DNA of 64,000 nucleotides from Polaromonas jejuensis NBRC 106434 (GCF_001598235.1 NZ_BCYO01000002.1:62001-126000); one strand, 5' to 3'. Positions 30,731 through 40,944 are shown, counted from the first letter of the stretch. Translations and numbers: made by a program. The notes: a model not told the origin generated them from the sequence alone.

Positions 30731-30895
30731 CTAGTGTGGTGTTGCATGCTTGACGGTACAAATAAAACCGATGGATTTTTGTTCAGGGCAAGGCGCAAAC
30801 CGCAGCAATAGTTCCACTATTGCGAGGAGTTGCAACGCCGCCATGGACGAAAAGACGCGGTTTTATGTGCCGGATAGCGTGCAACACCACACTAG
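30731..30895. mobile_element. 165-bp MITE-like element with long terminal inverted repeats
   Basis: The ends CTAGTGTGGTGTTGCA (left) and the complement of TGCAACACCACACTAG (right) match perfectly over 16 bp, and similarity continues to about 40 bp (left ATAAAACCG at 30762-30770, right CGGTTTTAT at 30858-30866). Inside is a perfect GCAATAGT-TCC-ACTATTGC hairpin. There is no coding capacity. It sits in the promoter region of the PLP enzyme gene, 17 bp before the start codon. Confidence 0.7.
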
Positions 30896-30912
30896 CTGCG
30901 AGAATCAGGGCC

Positions 30913-31995
30913 ATGACCTCCCAGCAAACGGCCCAAGCCTTCAACGACCCCTGGCTCAGCACCGCCATCGCCCGCATCGAGGCGGACTTCCAGCGCAGCG
31001 CCGACACGCACCTGATCCCCCTGCCCTTGCCCGAATTTGCCGCGCGCGGCGTTGACCTCTACCTCAAGGACGAGTCCACCCACCCCACCGGCAGCCTGAA
31101 GCACCGGCTGGCCCGCTCGCTGTTTCTGTACGCGCTGTGCAATGGCCTGATCCATGAAACATCCACCATCGTGGAAGCCTCCAGCGGTTCCACCGCCGTG
31201 AGCGAGGCCTACTTCGCGCGGCTGCTGGGCCTGCCCTTCATTGCCGTGATGCCACGCAGCACCTCCCCCGAAAAAGTGGCGCAGATCGAGTTTTACGGCG
31301 GGCGCTGCCATTGGGTGGACAGCGCCGCGCAGGTGTACGACGAGGCCCACAAGCTGGCCAATGAGACCGGCGGGCATTACATGGACCAGTTCACCTACGC
31401 CGAGCGCGCCACCGACTGGCGCGGCAACAACAACATCGCCGAAAGCATGTTCAGCCAGATGGCCCTCGAGCGCCATCCGGTGCCGCGCTGGATTGTGGTG
31501 GGCGCGGGCACGGGCGGCACCAGCGCTACCATAGGCCGCTACGTGCGCTACCAGCGCCACAACAGCCAGCTGTGCGTGGCCGACCCGGCCGGCTCGGTCT
31601 TTGGCGCCTACCACCGCACCGGCGATGCCAGCCTCACGGGCGCCGGCTCACGCATCGAGGGCATTGGCCGACCGCGCGTGGAGGCCAGCTTCATCCGCAC
31701 GGTGATAGACCGCATGATTGAAGTGGCCGATGTGGATTCGCTGGCCGCCATGCACGCGCTGTCGCAGCTGCTGGGGCGCAAGGTGGGGCCCTCGACCGGG
31801 ACCAACTTTGTCGGCATGCTCACGCTGGCGCACGACATGCTGGCGCGCGGCGAGCAAGGCTCCATCCTGTCGCTGCTGTGCGATTCGGGGGAGCGCTATT
31901 TGCCCACCTATCACGACGCCAGCTGGGTGAAAGAAAAGATCGGCGACTGCGCGGCCGCGCTCGATTGCATCGACAAGCAGATGCACCCCGCGTAG
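30913..31995 (+). CDS. PLP-dependent cysteine synthase-family protein
   Basis: 360 residues from the ATG at 30913 ([15 protein letters not shown]). Fold type II PLP enzyme: PLP Lys in [14 protein letters not shown], substrate loop [15 protein letters not shown], phosphate-binding [16 protein letters not shown], and [11 protein letters not shown] near the end. It resembles the cysteine synthase/cystathionine beta-synthase group but differs from CysK and CysM, so it may be a lyase or desulfhydrase. The upstream region is almost entirely MITE-like element, so its promoter may lie within that element. Confidence 0.85.
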   Translation: MTSQQTAQAFNDPWLSTAIARIEADFQRSADTHLIPLPLPEFAARGVDLYLKDESTHPTGSLKHRLARSLFLYALCNGLIHETSTIVEASSGSTAVSEAYFARLLGLPFIAVMPRSTSPEKVAQIEFYGGRCHWVDSAAQVYDEAHKLANETGGHYMDQFTYAERATDWRGNNNIAESMFSQMALERHPVPRWIVVGAGTGGTSATIGRYVRYQRHNSQLCVADPAGSVFGAYHRTGDASLTGAGSRIEGIGRPRVEASFIRTVIDRMIEVADVDSLAAMHALSQLLGRKVGPSTGTNFVGMLTLAHDMLARGEQGSILSLLCDSGERYLPTYHDASWVKEKIGDCAAALDCIDKQMHPA

Positions 31996-32013
31996 GTGCG
32001 CTGAAACAGCGCC

Positions 32014-33114
32014 ATGCACGCTTCCTTGTTGCCAGTCAATCCCCTGCGGCGCCAACTGCTGATGGGCGGCATGGCCGGGCTCGCAGGGCTTGCAGGGTTC
32101 ACGGGCAACAGCCATGCCCTGCCCGCCAGAACCCTGAGCTTTCCGCGTGACCGAGGCGCGCACCCCGGCTTTCGCACCGAGTGGTGGTACATCACCGGGC
32201 AGGCGAGCGCCACAGGTGCGGGCAGTCGCCTGTTTGGCTTTCAGCTCACATTTTTCCGCTCGCGGGTCGATGGCACACAGGCTATGGCCTCCCAATTTGC
32301 GGCCAAGCAGCTGATCTTTGCGCACGCCGCTGTCACCGATGTGCAGGGCAGGAAGCTCTGGCATGACCAGCGCATGGCGCGCGATGGCTTTGGCGTGGCG
32401 TCTGCCAGCGAGCTGGACATGGCCATCAAGCTGCGCGACTGGTCGCTGAAAGCCGACGGCGGAAACTACACCGCCGAGCTGCCGGCGACGGACTTTGCAC
32501 TGAAGCTGCAATTTGAGGAAACGCAAACCCTGATCCTTCAGGGCAACCAGGGCCTCTCGCGCAAAGGGCCGGAAGCCAAGCAGGCCAGCTACTACTACAG
32601 CCAGCCGCAACTCGCCACCCGCGGCAGCCTGCAGATCAAGGGCGAAACCTTTGAAGTCACCGGAAAAGCCTGGCTGGACCATGAGTGGAGTGAGGAGCTG
32701 CTGCACCCCAACGCCGTGGGATGGGACTGGATAGGCATGAACCTGGACGACGGCAGCGCCCTCACCGCCTTCCGCCTGCGCGACAAGGACGGCAATGCCA
32801 TCTGGGACGGTGGCTCATTCAGGTCACCCCAGGGCGGGCTCTACACCTTCCGCCGCGGCGAAGTGATTTTCAAGCCCATGCGACGCTGGAAAAGCCCGCT
32901 CACCCAGACTGCTTACCCGGTGGAATGGATGGTTCGCACACCGGCCGATTTTTATACCGTGCGGGCCGTGCTCGACAACCAGGAACTGGACAGCCGCGCC
33001 TCCACCGGTGCGATTTACTGGGAAGGCCTGAGCGAGTTGATCGACAGCAATGGCAAGCGCGTCGGCAGCGGCTATCTGGAGATGACGGGATACGCACAGA
33101 CCTTGCGCCTTTAA
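32014..33114 (+). CDS. Lipocalin-like AttH/CrtC family exported protein
   Basis: 366 residues. The N-terminus has RR and a hydrophobic segment (PLRRQLLMGGMAGLAGLAG), a possible Tat or Sec signal. Family marks are FRTEWWYITG near residue 55, FGFQLTFFRSR, AKQLIFAHAAVTD and WLDHEWS near residue 225. The family includes carotenoid 1,2-hydratase and AttH. The usual partners are a LolD-like ATPase and an FtsX-type permease, which in this window lie apart at 12308 and 24317. The role is probably in envelope lipid transport rather than carotenoids, as no other carotenoid gene is present. Confidence 0.85.
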   Translation: MHASLLPVNPLRRQLLMGGMAGLAGLAGFTGNSHALPARTLSFPRDRGAHPGFRTEWWYITGQASATGAGSRLFGFQLTFFRSRVDGTQAMASQFAAKQLIFAHAAVTDVQGRKLWHDQRMARDGFGVASASELDMAIKLRDWSLKADGGNYTAELPATDFALKLQFEETQTLILQGNQGLSRKGPEAKQASYYYSQPQLATRGSLQIKGETFEVTGKAWLDHEWSEELLHPNAVGWDWIGMNLDDGSALTAFRLRDKDGNAIWDGGSFRSPQGGLYTFRRGEVIFKPMRRWKSPLTQTAYPVEWMVRTPADFYTVRAVLDNQELDSRASTGAIYWEGLSELIDSNGKRVGSGYLEMTGYAQTLRL

Positions 33115-33377
33115 CCACAGAAAGCACAAGGCGGTTGCGAGCGGCCAGGTGCAGCCGGCCTGCGGGCAGGTCCCGGTGGTCCGCGCTACCGCACCCTCCT
33201 CTCCGCAAGCATGGCATGGCGACTTTCGCGCCAACCCACGCCTTGGCACTGAGCCCCACCAGCAGGGCGAACAAGGCCAAGGCTTCCCGACCGAGCAATG
33301 CCGCGCGCCATCCAGCACGGCAGGCGCACCGGCTGCATTGGCAGATTTGGGAATCCTGGGAAATCCAGGGTATGCCC
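33115..33377. other. Intergenic region upstream of the chemotaxis genes
   Basis: No convincing gene in 263 bp. Open frames on either strand here lack ribosome-binding sites and recognisable domains. No terminator with a T-tract was seen. Confidence 0.4.
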
Positions 33378-33404
33378 TGAATTTTTTCCGGAAATTGCCG
33401 ATAA
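33378..33404 (+). promoter_or_regulatory. FliA (sigma-28) type promoter for cheW
   Basis: TGAATTTT (33378-33385), an 11-bp spacer, and GCCGATAA (33397-33404). The -10 is an exact match to the flagellar sigma-28 consensus, the spacer has the expected length, and the -35 matches 6 of 8. It lies 94 bp upstream of the cheW start, so the chemotaxis pair is probably in the late flagellar regulon. Confidence 0.7.
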
Positions 33405-33498
33405 GCAGGTTTGGGTATATGCCGCGGCATGTTTGCCGCTCCAGCGCGTCCGTGCCTGGCCGAGCGTATGCCTCCCGCTATTGTCCAAAGGAATGCGC

Positions 33499-34014
33499 AT
33501 GCACGAAAAACCAAACAACCCCTACGCCACAGCGGCAGCGCCCACCAGCGCTGCGGCCACCAGGACGCTGGAATACCTGTCCTTCACGCTGGGCCAGGAA
33601 GAGTACGGCATCGACATCCAGAAGGTGCAGGAACTGCGCGGCTATGACGCGGTGACGCGCATCGCCAATGCGCCCGAGCACATCAAGGGCGTGGTGAACC
33701 TGCGCGGCATCATCGTGCCCATCGTCGACATGCGCATCAAGTTCAGGCTGGGCACGCCCAGCTACGACCAGTTCACGGTGGTGATCATCCTCAACATTGG
33801 CAGCCGCGTCATGGGCATGGTGGTGGACAGCGTCTCGGACGTGATCACTTTGACGCCGGAGCAAATCAAGCCGGCCCCCGAGATGGGCGCGGTGCTGGAC
33901 ACCGAATACCTGATCGGCCTGGGCACGCTGGACGAACGCATGCTGATCCTGGTGGACCTGGAAAAACTCATGTCCAGCGATGAGATGGGATTGGTCAATG
34001 CAACCCATCAATAG
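33499..34014 (+). CDS. cheW: Chemotaxis coupling protein CheW
   Basis: 171 residues. CheW links chemoreceptors to the CheA kinase. Family marks are [41 protein letters not shown], and [13 protein letters not shown]. Two ATG codons are close together (33493 and 33499). AAAGGA abuts the first and is well spaced from the second, so 33499 is preferred. The gene is 70 bp upstream of a chemoreceptor gene and has its own sigma-28 type promoter. The rest of the chemotaxis operon is not in this window. Confidence 0.95.
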   Translation: MHEKPNNPYATAAAPTSAAATRTLEYLSFTLGQEEYGIDIQKVQELRGYDAVTRIANAPEHIKGVVNLRGIIVPIVDMRIKFRLGTPSYDQFTVVIILNIGSRVMGMVVDSVSDVITLTPEQIKPAPEMGAVLDTEYLIGLGTLDERMLILVDLEKLMSSDEMGLVNATHQ

Positions 34015-34083
34015 TTGGAAGAATTTACATGGCCATTCGCATGCGGCGTTTTTGCATCCCACACATCTTCTAGAGTCACCATT

Positions 34084-35748
34084 ATGTTTCTGAGCAATAT
34101 CTCGATTGGTAAGCGTCTGGCCCTTGTGCTCGGCATCATCCTTGCGTTGTTCCTGGCGAGCAGCCTATTTGCCGTGCTGAAGCTGCGCCAGCTGGGCGTT
34201 GAAATCGACACCATGGTCAAAGATAACGTCAAGACCGAACGTGCCGGTGCCGACTGGCTGCGCCACACCACGGCGGGTGTGCAGCGGGCCGCTGCCATCG
34301 CCAAAAGCAGCGATGCAAGTCTGATTCCTTACTTCGCACCGGCAACGGCTGAGTCGATTCGGCTGACCAACGATTTGCAGAAGTTGATCGAAGCCCAGAT
34401 GAACACGCCTGAAGAGCATCAGTTGTTCGACAAGGTCGGCGAATTGCGCAAGAACTACCTGGCCGCTCGCGAGGAGGTTAGCAAACTCAAGCAGGCGGGC
34501 GAACTGGAGGGGGCTAACCGCGTTTTTATCGAGCGTTTCGAGCCAACCTCGCGCAGCTATCTGGCCGGGGTGCAGAAAATGGTGGACTCACAGCGAGCCC
34601 AGCTAAATGCCGCGGCACAACGCAGCCAGGACTTGCGTGCCCAGACCAGCATGCTGCTGATTGTCTGCAGCGTGCTGTCGCTGGGCCTGGGTACCTTTCT
34701 GGCCTGGTTCCTGGCGCGCAGCATCACGCACCCGCTGCGCCGGGCCGTGCAAGTGGCCCAAACCGTCGCCAGCGGCGACCTGAGCAGCCACATCGAGGTC
34801 AGCAGCCGGGACGAGACCGGCCAGCTGATGCAGGCGCTCAAAGACATGAACGCCAGCCTGGTCGGGATCGTCGGCCAGGTGCGCACCGGCACGGACACCA
34901 TGGCCACGGCGTCCAGCCAGATTGCCGCCGGCAACCAGGACCTGTCGTCCCGTACCGAAGAGCAGGCCAGCTCCCTGGAAGAGACCGCCGCCTCCATGGA
35001 GGAGCTGACGAGTACGGTCAAGCAGAACGCCGACAACGCCCGCCAGGCCAACCAGCTGGCCGTCTCCGCCTCCAGCGTTGCGCTCAAGGGCGGCAGCGTC
35101 GTCGCCCAGGTGGTGGACACCATGGGCGCCATCAATGCCTCGTCCAGGAAGATCGTCGACATCATCGGTGTCATCGACGGCATCGCCTTCCAGACCAACA
35201 TCCTGGCGCTGAATGCCGCGGTCGAAGCCGCCCGGGCCGGCGAGCAGGGCCGCGGCTTTGCCGTGGTCGCCGCAGAAGTCAGGAACCTGGCCCAGCGCTC
35301 AGCGGCGGCGGCCAAGGAGATCAAGGTCTTGATCGACGACTCGGTGGGCAAGGTCGAGAAAGGCAGCCAGCAGGTCAGCCAGGCCGGCAAGACCATGGAC
35401 GAGATCGTGGACAGCGTCAAGCGCGTGACCGACATCATGGCCGAGATCACGGCAGCCAGCCAGGAGCAGACCCAGGGCATCGAGCAGATCAACCAGGCCA
35501 TCACGCAGATGGACCAGGTGACGCAGCAAAACGCCGCGCTGGTCGAAGAAGCGGCCGCGGCCGCGCAGTCCTTGCAGGAGCAGGCCAGCGGGCTGTCCCA
35601 GGTGGTGAGCGTGTTCAGGCTGGACCTGGACCACGGGCAGCAGGTCCATGTGGCCCCGACCAGGCGTGCGGCGCCCGCTTACCCGAGAGGCGCGCCGATG
35701 CAGCCGCCGGCGGCCAGGCCGGCGATTGCCGCGCCAGCGCTCGGTTAA
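34084..35748 (+). CDS. Methyl-accepting chemotaxis protein
   Basis: 554 residues from the ATG at 34084 ([17 protein letters not shown]). Layout: membrane segment at about 10-30, periplasmic four-helix ligand domain to about 205, second membrane segment, HAMP at about 225-275 ([21 protein letters not shown]), and a long signalling coiled coil with the hairpin tip [38 protein letters not shown]. The C-terminus is proline- and alanine-rich and lacks the NWETF-type CheR-binding pentapeptide. It is probably co-transcribed with cheW. The ligand is unknown. Confidence 0.94.
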   Translation: MFLSNISIGKRLALVLGIILALFLASSLFAVLKLRQLGVEIDTMVKDNVKTERAGADWLRHTTAGVQRAAAIAKSSDASLIPYFAPATAESIRLTNDLQKLIEAQMNTPEEHQLFDKVGELRKNYLAAREEVSKLKQAGELEGANRVFIERFEPTSRSYLAGVQKMVDSQRAQLNAAAQRSQDLRAQTSMLLIVCSVLSLGLGTFLAWFLARSITHPLRRAVQVAQTVASGDLSSHIEVSSRDETGQLMQALKDMNASLVGIVGQVRTGTDTMATASSQIAAGNQDLSSRTEEQASSLEETAASMEELTSTVKQNADNARQANQLAVSASSVALKGGSVVAQVVDTMGAINASSRKIVDIIGVIDGIAFQTNILALNAAVEAARAGEQGRGFAVVAAEVRNLAQRSAAAAKEIKVLIDDSVGKVEKGSQQVSQAGKTMDEIVDSVKRVTDIMAEITAASQEQTQGIEQINQAITQMDQVTQQNAALVEEAAAAAQSLQEQASGLSQVVSVFRLDLDHGQQVHVAPTRRAAPAYPRGAPMQPPAARPAIAAPALG

Positions 35749-35837
35749 GCTGTCATCAACAGAATAAGGCTTTCGCCGCCCAGCGTGGCGAAAGCGACTT
35801 GCAGGAACGCCACGACTAAAATCAAGGCCAGATACTC

Positions 35838-36236
35838 ATGAAAAACTTCACAGACATCTTTCAAAGCCACAGCGTTGGCTTGCTGCTTCTTCGCTGCTAC
35901 CTTGCCATCGCCACGCTGCTTCACGGAATAAGCAAGCTCCAGCATGGCATTGGCGGGATAGAAAACATGGTCGTCGCGCACGGTCTTCCCGCCTTCTTCG
36001 CCTACGGCGTGCTGGTGGGCGAAATCGTCGCGCCCCTCATGTTGCTGGTGGGTTATTGGGTAACGCCGGCGGCCCTGCTCATTGCCGTCAACATGGTCGT
36101 CGCGATTTGGCTGGCGCACACCGGTCAAATTTTCTCCCTCTCGAAATCCGGCGGGTGGCAAATTGAACTGCAGGCGTTTTTCCTGGTGAGCGCACTGACG
36201 GTGGCGATGACGGCCCGCACGTCCCAACGGCGCTGA
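35838..36236 (+). CDS. DoxX family membrane protein
   Basis: 132 residues with four membrane segments. DoxX marks: LLLLRCYLAIATLLHGISKLQHGIGGI, GLPAFFAYGVLVGEIVAPLMLLVGYW, and the last helix LQAFFLVSALTVAMTART. Unlike the DoxX protein at 28366, this one has a normal ATG start and no frame problem. DoxX proteins are linked to thiol and oxidative stress, but the function of this subgroup is not known. The neighbours give no clue. Confidence 0.85.
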   Translation: MKNFTDIFQSHSVGLLLLRCYLAIATLLHGISKLQHGIGGIENMVVAHGLPAFFAYGVLVGEIVAPLMLLVGYWVTPAALLIAVNMVVAIWLAHTGQIFSLSKSGGWQIELQAFFLVSALTVAMTARTSQRR

Positions 36237-36511
36237 GCCTTTCACCCCGAGGCCAGCACCGGCTTCAAACCAGCGGCGGCCATATTCTTGTTTCGAATGA
36301 CGCGGACAATCCTCATTCAGATCAGGATCAATTCACCGACGTTCATCAATTTGAGGAGGCACCCGCCAAACGGGACTGCTGCTGTGTATCGCCGTCTGAT
36401 CTAGGGCCTAGAGGATTGACCAACGGCTGCCGATGATGCTCTGAAACGCCCATGATGGCGATTCGCCCCGATGCGTGGCACACTGGACCGACGTTTTGAG
36501 GAGTGAGCACC

Positions 36512-37078
36512 ATGTTGCGCAAGCTCTTTTTCTGGCTGCTGGCACTTACGGCAATGCTGTATCCGGTGCAGGGGGCCATGGCGGCCGATGGGCCAGCGCT
36601 TGTGCCCGAGAGCGATGTCCGGGTCACGCGTTCGGGAGCCAGCTTCACCGTGGACATGGCCATGTATGCGCCGGTGCCACCTGCGCAGGCCTGGGCGGTG
36701 CTCACCGATTTTGAGCATTATGGCAATTTCGTGCCCAACCTGAGCAACAGCCAGGTGCTCGAGCGCAGCGATACCGTGCTCAAGGTCCACCAAAAGGGCG
36801 TGGCCCGTTTTGGCTTCTTTTCAGCCAACTTTGAGTCCACCCGGGAGATTCAGCTGATCCCGCAGAGCGAGATCCGGGCGCACGGCGTGGGCGGCAACGT
36901 CGAGCGCATGGAGAGCGTGATGCAGCTGCAAGCCGAAGGCGCCGGCACCCGGCTGAACTACCACGCCGAAGTGCGGCCGGGCTTTTGGTTTCCCCCACTC
37001 ATCGGGCCGGCCCTGGTGCGACATCAAACGGCCGAGCAATTTTCCGCCATGCTGCAGGAAATGATCCGGCGTCAATGA
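36512..37078 (+). CDS. Exported SRPBCC (START-like) protein
   Basis: 188 residues from the ATG at 36512, chosen over GTG 36503 because GAGGAG is well spaced from it. A signal peptide (hydrophobic residues about 5-22, ending GAMAA) precedes a polyketide-cyclase-type SRPBCC fold: APVPPAQAWAVLTDFEHYGNFVPNLSNSQVLER, HQKGVARFGFFSANF, and TRLNYHAEVRPGFWFPPLIG. Such folds bind hydrophobic ligands. Periplasmic members have no well-defined role. It is transcribed alone, ahead of the LLM oxidoreductase gene. Confidence 0.8.
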   Translation: MLRKLFFWLLALTAMLYPVQGAMAADGPALVPESDVRVTRSGASFTVDMAMYAPVPPAQAWAVLTDFEHYGNFVPNLSNSQVLERSDTVLKVHQKGVARFGFFSANFESTREIQLIPQSEIRAHGVGGNVERMESVMQLQAEGAGTRLNYHAEVRPGFWFPPLIGPALVRHQTAEQFSAMLQEMIRRQ

Positions 37079-37146
37079 GGTCAATGCCCCGCAGGCACTG
37101 GCGCGCAGCATAACCCTCCAAGCGCGAAGGAAGACAAGCCACGACA

Positions 37147-38157
<1,011 letters not shown>

Positions 38158-38275
38158 CGTCGGGCGGGCCACCACAGCGCCCACCAAGATGCCGGATTAC
38201 GACTGCAGGCGCTTCCCCAAAAGCCACACCATCGGTCAGCTTCTTGCCGTTGAGGGGGAGTCCATATCTGACCAG

Positions 38276-38926
38276 TTAAGTTCCATTTTCCGCTACCGGA
38301 TGAAGCTTGAATTCGGGCCAGAACCGGCTGCTGAGGTCTTCATATGTTTTCGTTAGTGCCCAGTTTGGCAATTGCGAGGTTTCCCCAGCTGTGTGCCACT
38401 GCATCAAGCCGACGTAGTAGTACGGGTATTTGTACGTTACTGGATTCATGATGGACTGTTCCAGCGTACCGAGGTTATCGTCATGAAATGGATCCGTGGC
38501 CGCAAAGTGCGCCGCGACCTTGTTCCGCCACAGGTGGACTTCTGGAATAGTTGCCTTGACGAACGCGATGCAGTGCGCCTTGATTGCGGGTCGGTTGGCG
38601 GGATCGCTAAGTGATGCCGACTTCCAGCCGTTAGTGGTCATCAGTTCAACTAGCGCGACCAAACGTAAGTAATTCACCAAGGTCACTGAGAACCAGTTGA
38701 ACGCGCACGGCACAAGATCTGGCACCTGACTGGACATGTGCAGAACAACATGGGCAGCATGAGGATCGCTCGCCACGTATTGACGCTCAAGTTCGCGCAC
38801 AGAGTCCGCGAGAATCTTGAGGCCGACATAATTCGACTTGAAAGCCTGATAGTTGTTGAATGGGGGATCGGCGGGATCGAGTTTGATCCCGCGTTCGTGA
38901 TCTAAGACGATCTGCGAGATGTTCAT
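38276..38926 (-). CDS. Cassette 9: hypothetical protein with a HEPN-like RNKVAAH motif
   Basis: 216 residues, all-helical in appearance, no export signal. The start codon lies 3 bases from the attC of the preceding cassette, so there is no room for a normal ribosome-binding site. Residues 134-140 read RNKVAAH, which fits the R-x(4-6)-H signature of HEPN RNase-like domains with the common Asn after Arg; it is preceded by HLW. HEPN proteins often act as toxins or anti-phage effectors. The fold assignment rests on this motif only. The stop is followed by ACTTAAC, a good R'' element, but the rest of its attC is missing. Confidence 0.6.
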   Translation of the reverse strand: MNISQIVLDHERGIKLDPADPPFNNYQAFKSNYVGLKILADSVRELERQYVASDPHAAHVVLHMSSQVPDLVPCAFNWFSVTLVNYLRLVALVELMTTNGWKSASLSDPANRPAIKAHCIAFVKATIPEVHLWRNKVAAHFAATDPFHDDNLGTLEQSIMNPVTYKYPYYYVGLMQWHTAGETSQLPNWALTKTYEDLSSRFWPEFKLHPVAENGT

Positions 38927-38928
38927 GG

Positions 38929-39030
38929 GGCCAACGTTGGCAATGAGTGGACGACGACGGCGCGGGTTAGCGCGTCGGCGCCCCGAGACCTTGCCCGCCG
39001 TGGTCGCTCCACTCGATCAACCAGTTAAAT
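38929..39030 (-). repeat. attC site of cassette 8
   Basis: On the minus strand: ATTTAAC (R'') at 39024-39030 containing the stop codon of cassette 8, the arm GAGTGGAGCGAC, the partner GTCGTCCACTC with one base fewer, and GTTGGCC (R') at 38929-38935. Spacers of nine bases separate outer and inner arms on both sides. Confidence 0.75.
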
Positions 39031-39414
39031 GTCATTTGATTTTTTGCTTCCTCTTAACTGCGTCAACTTGAGAGTCACGGCTCCGACGATTCCAAAATTG
39101 AACGCCGAGCCGAGAATAAATACAAGGTTTGAGGGGAGCGCCCCGCGTATTAGTCTAAGCCACGGAAATGAGAAGACAGCGAGTGCCAACTTGGCCGTGA
39201 ATTGGAGAATCAGCAATGGAATGCCAACAATCCAGAGAAGGGCGCACGATCCGCTAGACCCTTCGGAGCATTTCGCGTCGGCCATCAAGTTGAAAGCCCC
39301 AACGATTAAGACCAATATCGTAGAGAACACTCCGCCAAAGATAAGACCTATCACGAAGCCACCGAGCACTGGAGTTGGGAATTTTTGGGCAAGTCGTCGG
39401 AGCATATTGGTCAT
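39025..39414 (-). CDS. Cassette 8: hypothetical membrane protein
   Basis: 129 residues with three or four membrane segments (about 14-48, 60-88 and 94-118) and a short basic tail (KKSNDI). The first segment is glycine-rich (GGFVIGLIFGGVF). No family recognised. GC content is clearly lower than in the chromosomal genes around the integron, as is usual for cassettes of foreign origin. The TAA stop lies inside its attC. Confidence 0.65.
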   Translation of the reverse strand: MTNMLRRLAQKFPTPVLGGFVIGLIFGGVFSTILVLIVGAFNLMADAKCSEGSSGSCALLWIVGIPLLILQFTAKLALAVFSFPWLRLIRGALPSNLVFILGSAFNFGIVGAVTLKLTQLRGSKKSNDI

Positions 39415-39424
39415 AAGACGTGAA

Positions 39425-39545
39425 ATCTAACATTGGAAATCAGCGGTGGGCCGACCGCACAGCGCTCAAATAGGCGAGGCGCTCGCGGCCCGTTCGCTGC
39501 ATTGAGGGGCTAGATGGCCCACCGAGCAAGCCGAACGGCTCACGC
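39425..39545 (-). repeat. attC site of cassette 7
   Basis: R' GTTAGAT on the minus strand at 39425-39431 is a full match. The inner arms CGGTGGGCC (39444-39452) and GGCCCACCG (39516-39524) pair perfectly. R'' next to the gene stop is degenerate. Confidence 0.7.
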
Positions 39546-40187
39546 GCGCTTGCGCAGAAAGACGTGGGTCGCACGTTCGCCCGCGACGCACTTCGCGCAT
39601 TCATAGCCCAAGGCACGCATATCGATGCCGTTCAAGAGATGCTCCCCGGAACCGAGCAAGACAGGTCGGATGGCGAGATGCAGCTCGTCAATCAGGGCGG
39701 CGCGCAGATACTGCCGGATCGTGGATACGCCGCCACCGAGGCGGACGTCGCGGCCGCCGGCTGCAGCGGTCGCCTGCTCCAAAGCGGCGTGAATGCCTTC
39801 GGTGACAAAGCGAAACTCCGTACCTCCCGCCATCCTGAGCGGCGCCCGCGGGTGATGCGTCAGCACGAAGACGGGCGTGTGATACGGTGGCTCGTCGCCC
39901 CACCAGCCCTTCCAGCTGTCGTCTGGCCACGGGCCCCGGACAGGGCCGAACATGTTGCGCCCAAGAATCCAGGCACCGATTCCGGCAAAGCCTTGCTCCG
40001 CAATTCCGTTATCGATTCCCGTCTCTCCATCGTCATGGCCCTGCATCCTCCGCCATATGCGTGTGGGGAAGAACCACTCCATCAACTCAGGGCCTCCGAC
40101 GCCGAGCGGATTCTGGAGATCCTGGTTCGGCCCGGCACCGTAGCCGTCGATGGAAATCGCAAAGCTTTGAACACGGAGTTTCGACAT
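39540..40187 (-). CDS. Cassette 7: dihydrofolate reductase/RibD C-terminal family protein
   Basis: 215 residues from the ATG at 40187 (MSKLRVQSF), with GAGGA upstream; a longer frame to 40256 would run into the neighbouring attC. The fold is the COG0262 reductase type: FAISIDGYGAG at the start, AWILGRNMFGP near residue 75, PVFVLTHHPRAP, GGRDVRLGGGVSTIRQYL and DELHLAIRPVLLGSGEHLL. This family uses NADPH but is not the trimethoprim target. Members are frequent in integrons and are of unknown substrate. Confidence 0.88.
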   Translation of the reverse strand: MSKLRVQSFAISIDGYGAGPNQDLQNPLGVGGPELMEWFFPTRIWRRMQGHDDGETGIDNGIAEQGFAGIGAWILGRNMFGPVRGPWPDDSWKGWWGDEPPYHTPVFVLTHHPRAPLRMAGGTEFRFVTEGIHAALEQATAAAGGRDVRLGGGVSTIRQYLRAALIDELHLAIRPVLLGSGEHLLNGIDMRALGYECAKCVAGERATHVFLRKRA

Positions 40188-40232
40188 GACATTCCTCGCG
40201 GCTTGGTCAGTGGGACGGCCCAGCGGTGGGCC

Positions 40233-40345
40233 ACCTAACGAAAGTAACCGGCGCATTGCGGCAGGACGCGCATGGCCAGAATGAAATGGGGATCATGCGT
40301 GGCATGCCGCAATGCGTCCGGTTGACCGAAGGGTCGGGCGTCACC
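40233..40345 (-). repeat. attC site of cassette 6
   Basis: R' GTTAGGT at 40233-40239 (minus strand). Inner arms CCGGCGCATTGCGGCA (40248-40263) and TGCCGCAATGCGTCCGG (40305-40321) pair over 16 bp with one extra base. R'' is degenerate. Confidence 0.75.
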
Positions 40346-40348
40346 TCG

Positions 40349-40795
40349 TTATCCCTGAATCTCAGGCTCGACGAGCTTCGCAAGTTGTGCGAGCGACTCT
40401 TGCCAGCCCAAGTAGCACATCTCGAGCGGAATCGCTTCAGGCACCCCCTCTTGCACTACGTTGAGCTCAGTTCCGCACGACACTTGCTTCAAGGTCACCG
40501 TCGTCTTCATTTCTCCGGGCAAGTTCGGGTCGTCGAACCTGTCCGTATAGCAAATTTTTTCGAATGGCAGCAGTTCACGATACTCGCCGCCAAACGAGTG
40601 ACCGTGGCCTGTCGTGAAGTTCGTAAACGACATCTTGTGGGTGCCGCCAACTTTGGCATCCATGTGGTGAACCTTGCAGGTGAAACCGTAGGGCGGAAGC
40701 CACTTGGCCATGGCGTCGGCGTCCAGGAACGCCCGATAGACGCGCTCCGGATTCGCACGGAGTACGCGGTGAAGTCGGATGGTGCCTGTGGCCAT
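40349..40795 (-). CDS. Cassette 6: SRPBCC/AHSA1-type protein
   Basis: 148 residues from the ATG at 40795 (MATGTIRLHRVL), preceded by AAAGG; an earlier TTG at 40813 is less likely. The Aha1-like START fold is clear: RVLRANPERVYRAFLDADAMAKWLPPYGF, GGTHKMSFTNF, GGEYRELLPFEKICYTDRFDD, and the C-terminal helix GWQESLAQLAKLVEP. Such proteins bind hydrophobic ligands and are common in cassettes. No catalytic role is known. Confidence 0.88.
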   Translation of the reverse strand: MATGTIRLHRVLRANPERVYRAFLDADAMAKWLPPYGFTCKVHHMDAKVGGTHKMSFTNFTTGHGHSFGGEYRELLPFEKICYTDRFDDPNLPGEMKTTVTLKQVSCGTELNVVQEGVPEAIPLEMCYLGWQESLAQLAKLVEPEIQG

Positions 40796-40812
40796 GATCA
40801 ATTCGCCTTTCA

Positions 40813-40944
40813 ATCCGTTGTTCGGTGGAACTTGGGTTCGCGACCTGGTACGGGAGAGCTGATGAATGCATAGTGACGCCGATCGTCAAAGTTTACCGAT
40901 GGCCATGCGAAGCATGGACGTCCGTGTGCAACGCCATGTTAGGC
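40813..40944 (-). repeat. Degenerate attC region of cassette 5
   Basis: A full-match R'' GCCTAAC lies at 40938-40944 on the minus strand, and a CCATGC/GCATGG hairpin follows. No convincing partner arm or R' was found before cassette 6, so the site is degraded. Confidence 0.4.

Noticed and set aside
33186-33518. 110-residue minus-strand open frame before cheW
   Set aside because: No ribosome-binding site or motif; it covers the sigma-28 type promoter of cheW.
36237-36511. Possible gene in the gap before the exported SRPBCC protein
   Set aside because: No frame with a start, ribosome-binding site and recognisable domain; only a small CTAGGGCCTAG palindrome near 36400.
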